DNA of 16,248 nucleotides from JACZWZ01 sp036478235 (lineage in GTDB: Bacteria; Actinomycetota; Acidimicrobiia; Spongiisociales; UBA11373), in assembly GCA_036478235.1 (NCBI GenBank), contig JAZGDZ010000137.1, positions 1 through 16,248 on the forward strand, read 5' to 3'. Position numbers and translations under genes: made by a program. Shown in pieces: positions 1-6,410 of the stretch. Below the pieces are notes generated by a model. It made no database searches. It saw only the letters and a program-made list of their open reading frames with translations, and was not told the DNA's origin. How positions within the stretch are numbered: the stretch's first letter is position 1; every line of letters begins with the position of its first letter.

Positions 1-1122
1 GGCTCCTCGGTGGTTGTGGATCCCGCCGCCCTCAATCACGGCATCCTCTGGTGGCGCGCCATCACGCAGTGGATGGGGGGCATGGGGATCATCGTGCTGT
101 CGATTGCGATACTGCCGCTGTTGGGGACCGGCGGGCTGCAGCTGGCGCGCGCCGAGTCACCCGGGCCTACGCCCGACCGGCTCACACCCCGGTTCCGGGA
201 GACGGCGAAACGGCTTTGGCTGGTCTACTTCGGACTGACGACGGCAGAGGCGGCGGTCTTGTCGCTGAGTGACATGAGCGTGTTCGATGCAATCACCCAC
301 TCGTTCACGACGATGTCCACCGGCGGCTTCGGCACCAAGGCAGCGTCGCTGGCCGCATTCGACAACTTCGCCCAGTGGGTGGTGATCATCTTCATGATCC
401 TGGCGGGTGCCTCATTCGCTCTTCACTACAAGGCGCTCCGGTTTCGCGACCCGCTCGCCTATCTGAGAAACGCCGAGTTTCGCCTATATGGTGGAATCCT
501 CCTGGCGGCGGCCACATTCATCGTCGTCGGCACGTGGAGCGGCGGCGTGGGAGACACGATTCGCGAAGGTGTGTTCACCAGCGTCTCCTTGGTCACGACA
601 ACCGGCTACGTGACAGCCGACTTCGGCCAGTGGGCCTCGGCACTGCAGGTCTTGGTGGTGGGGCTGATGTTCGTTGGGGGCATGGCCGGATCGACCGGGG
701 GGTCGGTCAAGGTATATCGCTTGGGCGTGCTGTATCAAGGGTCGAAGGCAGATCTGCGCCGCCTCATCCACCCGCGCGGGGTGTTTGTCACCCGCCTGGG
801 CAAGGATCCGGTTCCGGATCCCATTGCGGAGAGCATCCAGTCCTTCTTTCTGCTCTACATGTTCGTGTTCATGTCGGCAACGCTGGCATTCACCGTCTTC
901 GAGTCGATCGCAGGAGCGAATCTCGACCTCGTCACCTCTGCTTCTGCAGTGGCTTCGGCGTTGGGCAACATCGGACCGGGTCTGGCCGAGGTAGGGCCGG
1001 CCTCCAATTATGCAGCGCTTCCGGCTGCGGGGAAGTGGCTTCTCTCGTTCGTCATGATCCTGGGCCGGCTGGAACTTTTCCCGGTGCTCCTCCTCTTTAC
1101 GCGGGAGTTGTGGCGCCGCTAG
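1..1122 (+). CDS. trkH: Trk/Ktr-type K+ uptake membrane subunit TrkH (5' truncated)
   Basis: Potassium-translocating membrane subunit of a Trk/Ktr system, a four-fold pseudo-symmetric channel-like protein of the inner membrane. The frame is open from base 1, and the first residues (GSSV) fit the end of the first selectivity filter, so roughly the first 110-130 residues lie outside the window. The stretch after filter 1 (WWRAITQWMGGMGIIVL) is typical of the family. The other three filters are visible: STGGFG near 313-333, TTTGY near 595-609 followed by the GGMAGSTGGSVKVYR motif, and ALGNIGPG near 955-978. The C-terminal LGRLELFPVLLLF helix and a basic end (RELWRR) complete the protein. The regulatory partner TrkA/KtrA is not in the window and may lie upstream. 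The family is certain; TrkH versus KtrB cannot be settled without the N-terminus. Confidence 0.93.
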   Translation, partial: GSSVVVDPAALNHGILWWRAITQWMGGMGIIVLSIAILPLLGTGGLQLARAESPGPTPDRLTPRFRETAKRLWLVYFGLTTAEAAVLSLSDMSVFDAITHSFTTMSTGGFGTKAASLAAFDNFAQWVVIIFMILAGASFALHYKALRFRDPLAYLRNAEFRLYGGILLAAATFIVVGTWSGGVGDTIREGVFTSVSLVTTTGYVTADFGQWASALQVLVVGLMFVGGMAGSTGGSVKVYRLGVLYQGSKADLRRLIHPRGVFVTRLGKDPVPDPIAESIQSFFLLYMFVFMSATLAFTVFESIAGANLDLVTSASAVASALGNIGPGLAEVGPASNYAALPAAGKWLLSFVMILGRLELFPVLLLFTRELWRR

Positions 1123-1141
1123 CCGGGAAGCCGCAGCCGGC

Positions 1142-2335
1142 ATGCCTCGCGAGAATCTGCCCCGGATGAAACGTGACGTGCTGATCGTGGGTGGCGCAGC
1201 AATGGGCAGCGCCGTCGCCTACTACCTCAAGTCGATGGACTCTGGCGTGTCCGTCGCCGTCGTGGAGCGTGACCCAACCTACGAACGCTCATCGACCGTC
1301 CTCTCCGACGGCAACGTTCGCATCCAATTCAATCTGGAGGAGAACATCCGGATCTCGCAGTACGCCCTGGAGGTGCTGGAGACCTTTGCCGACGACATGG
1401 CGGTGGGCGACTTTCGGCCCGACGTGTCGGCTCGCCACCAGGGAAACCTGTTCCTGGCAGACGAGGAGCGAAAGGCCGATGCTCTGGCCGGGATGGAGCT
1501 GCAGCGCTTCCTCGGCTGCGAGGTCTCGTGGGTGGATGGAGCCGAGATCGTTCGGCGCTGGCCGGTCTTCGATGGTCCCCATCACGTTGGAGGCACGTTC
1601 GGGCCCCGTGATGGCTCGGTCGATCCAACCGCAGTCGTGCGCGGCTACCGCCACAATGCCGCCGCCATGGGTGTCGAGTACATGGAGGCCGAGGTGGACA
1701 CGCTGCTGCGCAGCGACGATCGGATCATCGGCGTCCGACTCGCCGGCGGCGACCGGATCGCAGCGCCGGTGGTGATCAACTGCGCCGGTGCCTGGAGCCC
1801 CGGGCTGCTGGCGGGAATCGGGGTGGACATTCCGGTGGAGCCGGTGATGCGCAACGTGTTCATCGTCGAGAGCCATCTCGAGTGGGAGGACGACCTCCCG
1901 AGCGTCTTCGTGCCGTCGGGGTTGTACGTGCTTCCTGAGAGGGATGGGACCTTCCTCGTTGGCTGGTCACGGCCCGATGACCCGGTCGGCTTCGACTTCA
2001 CAGTGCGGCGCAGCAAGTTCTACGACCTCATTTGGCCCGAGCTCGTCGATCACTTCCCGGCCTTCGATCAGCTCGAGATCGCCGGTTCTTGGGCTGGGCT
2101 GTACGCGGTCAACACGCTCGACGGCAACGCCATCCTCGGGGAGTGGCCGGAGGTTCGGGGGCTCCACATGTGCACCGGGTTTTCCGGACATGGATTCCAG
2201 CAATGCCACGCCGTGGGCCGCTATCTGGCCGAGCTGGTTCTGGAGCGAGACCACGCAATCGACCTGTCCCGCCTCGGCCCGCAACGGATCATCGATGGCG
2301 AACCGCTGTACGAGCACGCCGGTCGCTTGATTTAG
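1142..2335 (+). CDS. FAD-dependent oxidoreductase, DAO family (FOXRED1/sarcosine oxidase-like)
   Basis: Cytosolic flavoprotein of the D-amino-acid-oxidase/glycine-oxidase/sarcosine-oxidase beta superfamily, 397 aa, a normal length. The N-terminal Rossmann segment (VLIVGGAAMGSAVAYYL) has G-G-A-A-M-G, with Ala at the second Gly of GxGxxG, a variant I recall from this subfamily. VVERD follows at the end of the second strand. The segment around DGNVRIQFNLEENIRISQ resembles FOXRED1 proteins (typically xxIRQQFxxxENIRMSQ), as does the C-terminal GFSGHGFQQCHAVGRYLAEL, which contacts the flavin. The substrate is unknown; a secondary amine or amino acid such as sarcosine or dimethylglycine is possible. 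The start is uncertain: ATG 1142 is used, but ATG 1166 places the Rossmann strand at the usual distance, and neither has a strong RBS. It begins 19 nt after trkH and may be co-transcribed. Confidence 0.88.
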   Translation: MPRENLPRMKRDVLIVGGAAMGSAVAYYLKSMDSGVSVAVVERDPTYERSSTVLSDGNVRIQFNLEENIRISQYALEVLETFADDMAVGDFRPDVSARHQGNLFLADEERKADALAGMELQRFLGCEVSWVDGAEIVRRWPVFDGPHHVGGTFGPRDGSVDPTAVVRGYRHNAAAMGVEYMEAEVDTLLRSDDRIIGVRLAGGDRIAAPVVINCAGAWSPGLLAGIGVDIPVEPVMRNVFIVESHLEWEDDLPSVFVPSGLYVLPERDGTFLVGWSRPDDPVGFDFTVRRSKFYDLIWPELVDHFPAFDQLEIAGSWAGLYAVNTLDGNAILGEWPEVRGLHMCTGFSGHGFQQCHAVGRYLAELVLERDHAIDLSRLGPQRIIDGEPLYEHAGRLI

Positions 2336-2382
2336 CGCGACCCGCAATCGGCGGATTGCCATCGGCGGCATCAGCCGGCGAC

Positions 2383-2410
2383 GATTGCCCGCCGCGCGCT
2401 GCGAGGCGAT
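2383..2410 (+). repeat. 28-bp dispersed palindromic repeat, copy A
   Basis: The unit has partly complementary ends (ATTGCC / GGCGAT, one G-T pair) around a GC-rich core, so it can form a small hairpin. The reverse complement of 10196-10223 matches it at 25 of 28 positions. This REP-like arrangement, one copy in each of two spacers and in opposite orientation, suggests a dispersed intergenic repeat family. Confidence 0.7.
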
Positions 2411-2495
2411 TGCCCGATAGCAGACAGCAGACCGCAGCCAGCGGAACGCTGTTGCTGACTGCCGACCTACGGCTAATGGCCAACGGCACCGGCCA

Positions 2496-2524
2496 CCGGC
2501 CACCGGCCGAGGGCCGGCGGCCGG
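2496..2524 (+). other. Strong GC hairpin just upstream of the hppA -10 box
   Basis: The left arm 2496-2508 (CCGGCCACCGGCC) pairs with the right arm 2512-2524 (GGCCGGCGGCCGG): 12 of 13 positions, with a 3-nt loop (GAG). The following sequence, CTTCCTATACT, has no T tract, so it is not a classical intrinsic terminator for the gene upstream. The right arm ends only 5 nt before the TATACT box and covers where a -35 element would lie. Confidence 0.65.
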
Positions 2525-2529
2525 CTTCC

Positions 2530-2535
2530 TATACT
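2530..2535 (+). promoter_or_regulatory. Probable -10 box of the hppA promoter (TATACT)
   Basis: TATACT matches the sigma-70-type consensus TATAAT at 5 of 6 positions in otherwise very GC-rich DNA, 34 nt upstream of the hppA start. Transcription would begin near 2542 and give a short leader containing the RBS. No recognisable -35 hexamer is present; that region is occupied by the GC hairpin. Confidence 0.5.
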
Positions 2536-2557
2536 CCCGGCCGTTCTCCAACCGACC

Positions 2558-2565
2558 TGAGGTGA
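2558..2565 (+). promoter_or_regulatory. hppA ribosome binding site, supports a TTG start
   Basis: TGAGGTGA is a good anti-16S match placed 4 nt before TTG 2570. The first in-frame ATG is about 20 codons downstream, inside the first membrane helix, so this RBS decides in favour of the TTG start. Confidence 0.7.
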
Positions 2566-2569
2566 ACCC

Positions 2570-4624
2570 TTGGACCCCGATTTTTGGTTGTACGTAGCCG
2601 TCGGCGCGGGTATCGCCGGCCTGCTCCTTGCTGTGATGTTCGCCCGTCAGGTGCTGGCAGCGCCCCCCGGCAACGAGCGTATGCAGGAGCTGTCTGCCTC
2701 GATCCGCGAAGGGGCGATGGCCTTCCTCAAGCGCGAGTACACCTGGGTAGCGGCGTTTGTCGTGCTCATGGCAGTGCTCATCTTCGCCCTGCTCGACTAC
2801 GGGCGGCCCTGGGGTGCGATCGCCTATGTGTTCGGCGCAGCCCTGTCGGCTCTGGCCGGACTCATCGGGATGCGGATCGCCACCGCCGCCAACGTCCGCA
2901 CCACCGAGGCGGCCCGCGTTGGAGGCGTCCGTAAGGCGCTCCCGCTCGCCTTCCGCGGCGGTGCGGTCATGGGGTTTACGGTGGCCGGGCTCGGCCTCGC
3001 CGGTCTGGGCTTGGCGTTCCTCGTCTTTGAGAAGTGGCTAGAGGTCGACGATGCGTTCAGCGTGCTCACCGCAGTCGGTCTCGGCGGTTCGTCGATCGCA
3101 CTGTTCGCCCGCGTTGGGGGAGGGATCTACACGAAGGCGGCCGATATCGGCGCCGACCTGGTCGGCAAGGTCGAGGCCGGCATCCCGGAGGACGATCCGC
3201 GCAACCCGGCCGTCATCGCCGACAATGTCGGCGACAACGTCGGTGATGTCGCCGGAATGGGAGCGGATCTCTTCGAGTCCTACGTGGGGTCGCTCATTGC
3301 CCCGATCGCCTTTGCTGCGATCGTGTTCGTCGGCCGCGAATTTCAGGCAGAGGCGATCGTCTTCCCGCTGGCCATCGCCGCCGCGGGCATGCTCGCCTCG
3401 ATCATCGGGTCGTTCTTTGTCCGGCCCACCGGGAACAAGCTGGCGGCGGCGCTCAATCGGGGCACGTACACCTCGGCGGTACTCACCGTCCTCGCCGTCC
3501 TAGGGCTGACGCTGTGGATCTTCGGCGACCTCGAGGGGGTCGACAACGCCCTCGGCCTGTTCTTCGCCGTAACCATCGGCCTCGCCGTCGGCCTCCTCAT
3601 CGGGCGGATCTCGGAGATCTTCACCAGCGACCACTTCCGGCCTGTGAAGGAGATCGCCAAGCAGGCCGAGACCGGCCCGGCAACCGTTGCCCTGGCCGGG
3701 ATCGCCGACGGGATGCGGTCCGCCGCCTTCTCGGTGATTGTGGTCGCTGCCGGAATCGGCGGCGCCTACTGGGCCGGCGAGCTGGCCTTCTCCGACGGCG
3801 GCATTTACGGCATCGCGGTGGCCGCCATCGGGGTGCTGTCCACCCTCGGGATCACGATCTCGGTCGACGCCTACGGACCGATCGCCGACAACGCCGGGGG
3901 CATCGCCCAGATGGCGCACCTTGCGCCCGAGGTGCGCGAGGCCACCGATGCACTCGACTCGCTCGGTAACACGACGGCAGCGATCGCCAAGGGCTTTGCC
4001 ATCGCCTCGGCCGCGGTCACGGCTCTCGCCCTTTTCTTTACGTTCAGCCGGGCTGTGAACCTCGAAAGCATCGACATCCTTCAGGTCGAGACCATGATCG
4101 GCCTCTTCCTCGGTGCCATGTTCCCGTTCCTGTTCGCGGCGTTGACGATCAAGGCCGTCGGGCGTGCCGCCAACGAGATGATCGAGGAGGTGCGGCGGCA
4201 GTTCCGTGAGATCCCGGGACTGCGGGACGGCGATCCGTCGGCCAAGGCCGATTACACCAGGTGCGTTGATATCAGCACCGCGTCGGCCCTGCGGGAGATG
4301 GTCGTCCCGGGGGCGATGGCCGTTGCGCTTCCGCTCATCATCGGGTTCATCGACGTCCAGGCCCTGGGCGGTTTTCTCGCCGGGGCCCTGGTCACAGGGT
4401 TCCTGTTGGCGATCTTCATGGCAAACGCCGGTGGAGCCTGGGACAACGCCAAGAAGTTCATCGAAGCCGGTGCCTACGGCGGCAAGGGATCGGAGGCACA
4501 CAAGGCGGCGGTAGTCGGCGACACCATCGGCGATCCCTTCAAGGACACTTCGGGCCCGGCGATGAACATCGTCATCAAGGTGATGACGATCGTGAGCCTG
4601 ATTTTCGCCCCGGCCTTTATCTAG
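2570..4624 (+). CDS. hppA: Membrane-bound ion-translocating pyrophosphatase, K+-dependent type
   Basis: Integral membrane pyrophosphatase that couples PPi hydrolysis to H+ and/or Na+ export; 684 aa, the usual bacterial length, with about 15-16 hydrophobic helices. The substrate-site motifs are complete: DIGADLVGKVEAGIPEDDPRNP, then ADNVGDNVGDVAGMGADLFESY, the NTTAAIAKGFA helix at about 467-477, and the C-terminal GGAWDNAKKFIE ... GDTIGDPFKDTSGPAMN. A470 aligns with the position that is Ala in K+-dependent and Lys in K+-independent enzymes (A460 of the Carboxydothermus enzyme), and DTSGP is also of the K+-dependent kind (K+-independent: DTAGP). Glu236 in DLFESY sits where K+-dependent Na+-pumping enzymes carry Glu. 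K+ dependence is well supported; the pumped ion is inference. Translation starts at TTG with a strong RBS. The gene appears monocistronic. Confidence 0.96.
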   Translation: MDPDFWLYVAVGAGIAGLLLAVMFARQVLAAPPGNERMQELSASIREGAMAFLKREYTWVAAFVVLMAVLIFALLDYGRPWGAIAYVFGAALSALAGLIGMRIATAANVRTTEAARVGGVRKALPLAFRGGAVMGFTVAGLGLAGLGLAFLVFEKWLEVDDAFSVLTAVGLGGSSIALFARVGGGIYTKAADIGADLVGKVEAGIPEDDPRNPAVIADNVGDNVGDVAGMGADLFESYVGSLIAPIAFAAIVFVGREFQAEAIVFPLAIAAAGMLASIIGSFFVRPTGNKLAAALNRGTYTSAVLTVLAVLGLTLWIFGDLEGVDNALGLFFAVTIGLAVGLLIGRISEIFTSDHFRPVKEIAKQAETGPATVALAGIADGMRSAAFSVIVVAAGIGGAYWAGELAFSDGGIYGIAVAAIGVLSTLGITISVDAYGPIADNAGGIAQMAHLAPEVREATDALDSLGNTTAAIAKGFAIASAAVTALALFFTFSRAVNLESIDILQVETMIGLFLGAMFPFLFAALTIKAVGRAANEMIEEVRRQFREIPGLRDGDPSAKADYTRCVDISTASALREMVVPGAMAVALPLIIGFIDVQALGGFLAGALVTGFLLAIFMANAGGAWDNAKKFIEAGAYGGKGSEAHKAAVVGDTIGDPFKDTSGPAMNIVIKVMTIVSLIFAPAFI

Positions 4625-4672
4625 AGCTCAATAGCCGGCTGCGTTCACGGCTCCTGTTTCCCGTTCCAGTTG

Positions 4673-4714
4673 AGACTGGTGACTGGAGACTGGTGACTGG
4701 AGACTGGCTACTGG
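4673..4714 (+). repeat. Tandem heptamer repeat (six units)
   Basis: Six consecutive 7-mers: AGACTGG, TGACTGG, AGACTGG, TGACTGG, AGACTGG, CTACTGG, equivalent to three 14-bp units, the last with two changes. The array overlaps the stop codon of the minus-strand gene (4708-4710). A related short stretch (TGGTGAC/TGGAGAC) occurs at 10237-10250 downstream of topA. Confidence 0.85.
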
Positions 4715-4902
4715 TCCTCGCGCTCTTTGCGCTTTCGTTCCCAGAACTCCTGCTCGGCGCGGCGTCGGGTGCGTGAGACCACCAGGTAGAGCGCCACGAT
4801 CAGCCCGATGAAGATCACCCAGACGAGGGCCGAGCCGCCGTCTTCGGGCAGGAACACGCCGTCGTCGGTCGTTTGGGCGATGAAGGCAAGGAGCGCTCTC
4901 AT
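4708..4902 (-). CDS. Small single-pass membrane protein, function unknown
   Basis: A 64-residue protein on the minus strand. Residues 1-24 form a short, partly acidic N-terminus, followed by one clear membrane helix (ALVWVIFIGLIVALYLVVS, about 25-43), then a highly charged Arg/Lys/Glu C-terminal tail (RTRRRAEQEFWERKRKERED) likely to lie in the cytoplasm. I do not recognise a family. The composition (a hydrophobic helix directly followed by a positive-inside tail, then an amphipathic helix) makes coding more likely than chance. Upstream, on the minus strand, GGGTATACCCGAG precedes the ATG with no real RBS, so it may be leaderless. The last codons and the stop lie within the heptamer array, so the C-terminus may have been set by repeat expansion. 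Confidence 0.6.
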   Translation of the reverse strand: MRALLAFIAQTTDDGVFLPEDGGSALVWVIFIGLIVALYLVVSRTRRRAEQEFWERKRKEREDQ

Positions 4903-4940
4903 CTCGGGTATACCCTACGTCGCCCCCCTCCGAGAGACAT

Positions 4941-5191
4941 AGTGCAACATCACGGAGATCTGTCGGCGCATCTCGGGCTCTCGACGCCCCTGACTTCGCC
5001 TTCCGCTCCTTCGGCTCTTCAGCTGACGCCTCATCGCGTTGCGACCCGGGTCCCGTCCCGGGTCGCCGAGTCCGCGCCTTCGCGCGTCCTCTTTCTCGAC
5101 GCAGATTCCCACTGCGCCTTCGTCGTCAGGCTGTGTCAGATGACGCCGATCGCTCCGAGCTACGCGCAACGAACCTCCGTGACGCTGCACT
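4941..5191. repeat. Palindromic intergenic element with imperfect terminal inverted repeats
   Basis: Fills the spacer between the divergent starts at 4902 (minus) and 5193 (plus). The ends are inverted: 4941-4957 (AGTGCAACATCACGGAG) against the reverse complement of 5175-5191 (AGTGCAGCGTCACGGAG), 15 of 17 identical, with weaker similarity continuing inward to about 4977. Near the centre a perfect 10-bp inverted repeat, GCGACCCGGG at 5041-5050 and CCCGGGTCGC at 5057-5066, has a 6-nt loop, flanked by smaller hairpins. I see no target-site duplication and no transposase. It could be a MITE-like element, a degenerate dispersed repeat or a structured RNA. Open frames through it on both strands look like GC-driven artefacts. 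Confidence 0.6.
5041..5066 (+). other. Perfect 10-bp hairpin in the centre of the intergenic element
   Basis: GCGACCCGGG and CCCGGGTCGC are exact reverse complements separated by TCCCGT. No T run follows on the plus strand and no A run precedes it, so it is not an obvious Rho-independent terminator on either strand. Confidence 0.8.
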
Positions 5192-5192
5192 C

Positions 5193-6410
5193 GTGAGCAT
5201 CGAAATCACCTTTGTCCGCCACGGTGAGACCGAGGCCAACGCCGCCTCCATCTGGCAGGGCCAGGGCGATGCCGGGCTGTCGGCGCTCGGACGGGACCAG
5301 GCCATGTCGCTGCGCGGCCGGCTGGCCGCGAAGCGGTTCGACTTCGCTCTGTCCAGCGACCTGACCCGCGCCTTGCAGACGGCAGAGCTCGCCGGCATCG
5401 AGCCCGTGCCGGATCCGGTGTGGCGGGAGATGGACATCGGTGCGTGGGAGGGGATGACCCGACAAGAGGTTCAGGAGGCCTTCCCCGATGAGATCGCCCG
5501 GCTCCAGGCCGGGGACTCGGACGAGGCCATGGGAGGAGGCGAGTCTTGGGCAGGGTTCGGTGTTCGCATCGATGCCGCCGTTGCCGACCTCGTGGAGCGA
5601 ACGCCGGCCGGGAGCCGGGTGCTGGTGATGGCCCACGGTGGGGTCATCCATGCCGCGTTGTCGGGCGGTCTCGGATTTCGGGGGCGTAGGCCCTGGCCCG
5701 TCTCCCGAATCCGAAACGCCGCAGTCACCGAGATGATCACGATCGAGGACGGGTTCCAGCTTCGCATCCTCAACGACGTCCAGCATGTCCCGGTCGTGAC
5801 CGGGAACGAGCCCGGCGCTCCGGTGACCCTGATCCGCCACGGCGAATCGGAGGCCAACCTCGCCGGGCGGTGGCACGGCCGCACCGACGGGCCCCTCACC
5901 GAAAAGGGCCGTCACCAGGGTGCCGACCTCGCCGCCCGGTACAACGGGATCACCCGCGTGTTCTCGTCTCCCCTACAGCGGACCCGTCTCACGGCCGAGG
6001 CCTTCGCCGCGCCCTTGGGGCTTTCGGTGGAGTTCGACGACGATCTGGTCGAGATCGATTTTGGCGCCTGGGAGGGCATGACGACGTCCGAGATCGGTGA
6101 GAGCTATCCCGACGAGTGGGCGGCCGTCTTCGCAGACGGCGTCGATCTGGCGCGCGGTGGCACCGGGGAGACCTTCGCCGAAGCCGGCGCTCGCATGGAG
6201 CGAGCGGTGCGCCGGTTGGTCGAGGATCATTCGACGGAGCGGCTGGCGCTCTTCACCCACGAAGGAGCGATTTGGTCACTTGTGTCCCGGATCATCGGAA
6301 TCGATTGGTCACGGTGGCGTCGGGTGGGACTTCCCGGCAATGCCAGCTTGACCCACATCCGTCTCGAGGGGGGCAGTCCCGTCTTGGTTGATTACAACCT
6401 GCCCGCCTGA
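5193..6410 (+). CDS. Two-domain histidine phosphatase (tandem phosphoglycerate mutase-like)
   Basis: 405-aa protein made of two complete histidine-phosphatase (phosphoglycerate mutase superfamily) domains in tandem; single-domain members are about 200 aa. Domain 1 has RHGETEAN (nucleophile His10), SSDLTRALQTAE, REMDIGAWEGMT and the second His in MAHGGVIHA (His148). Domain 2 has RHGESEAN (His216), SSPLQRTRLTAE, VEIDFGAWEGMT and THEGAIWSL (His356). Both sets of catalytic residues look intact; domain 2 has HEG where HGG is usual. The substrate is unknown; the family acts on phosphosugars, phosphoglycerates, alpha-ribazole phosphate and others. The GTG at 5193 is preferred because it places the first strand (IEITFVRHGE) at the N-terminus. 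An earlier in-frame GTG at 5133 would add 20 residues encoded by the repeat element. No RBS is obvious. It is overlapped by 1 nt by the next gene and is probably translationally coupled. Confidence 0.9.
   Translation: MSIEITFVRHGETEANAASIWQGQGDAGLSALGRDQAMSLRGRLAAKRFDFALSSDLTRALQTAELAGIEPVPDPVWREMDIGAWEGMTRQEVQEAFPDEIARLQAGDSDEAMGGGESWAGFGVRIDAAVADLVERTPAGSRVLVMAHGGVIHAALSGGLGFRGRRPWPVSRIRNAAVTEMITIEDGFQLRILNDVQHVPVVTGNEPGAPVTLIRHGESEANLAGRWHGRTDGPLTEKGRHQGADLAARYNGITRVFSSPLQRTRLTAEAFAAPLGLSVEFDDDLVEIDFGAWEGMTTSEIGESYPDEWAAVFADGVDLARGGTGETFAEAGARMERAVRRLVEDHSTERLALFTHEGAIWSLVSRIIGIDWSRWRRVGLPGNASLTHIRLEGGSPVLVDYNLPA

Larger units (their letters stand above)
2336..2569. repeat. Repeat-rich spacer before hppA (degenerate heptamers, palindromic unit)
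   Basis: No gene is seen. Much of the spacer reads as degenerate 7-bp units: CGGCGGA/TTGCCAT/CGGCGGC/ATCAGCC near 2348-2375, TAGCAGA/CAGCAGA/CCGCAGC/CAGCGGA near 2418-2445, and CTAATGG/CCAACGG followed by three CACCGGC units near 2473-2507. A 28-bp unit at 2383-2410 has an inverted copy (25/28 identical) at 10196-10223. The spacer ends with a strong hairpin and the hppA promoter and RBS, listed separately. Confidence 0.7.

Noticed and set aside
4633..4652. Possible terminator after hppA (AGCCG / CGGCT)
   Set aside because: Only a 5-bp stem with a 10-nt loop and no T tract; too weak to call.
4673..4714. CRISPR-like array
   Set aside because: Units are contiguous 7-mers without spacers and there are no cas genes; it is a simple tandem repeat.
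4915..5190. Minus-strand 91-residue open frame across the palindromic element
   Set aside because: Arg/Gly-rich low-complexity translation without a fold or family, lying wholly inside inverted-repeat sequence; best explained by GC bias.
5133..5192. 20-residue N-terminal extension of the histidine phosphatase
   Set aside because: It would be encoded by the repeat element, whereas the phosphatase fold begins at IEITFVRHGE right after GTG 5193.
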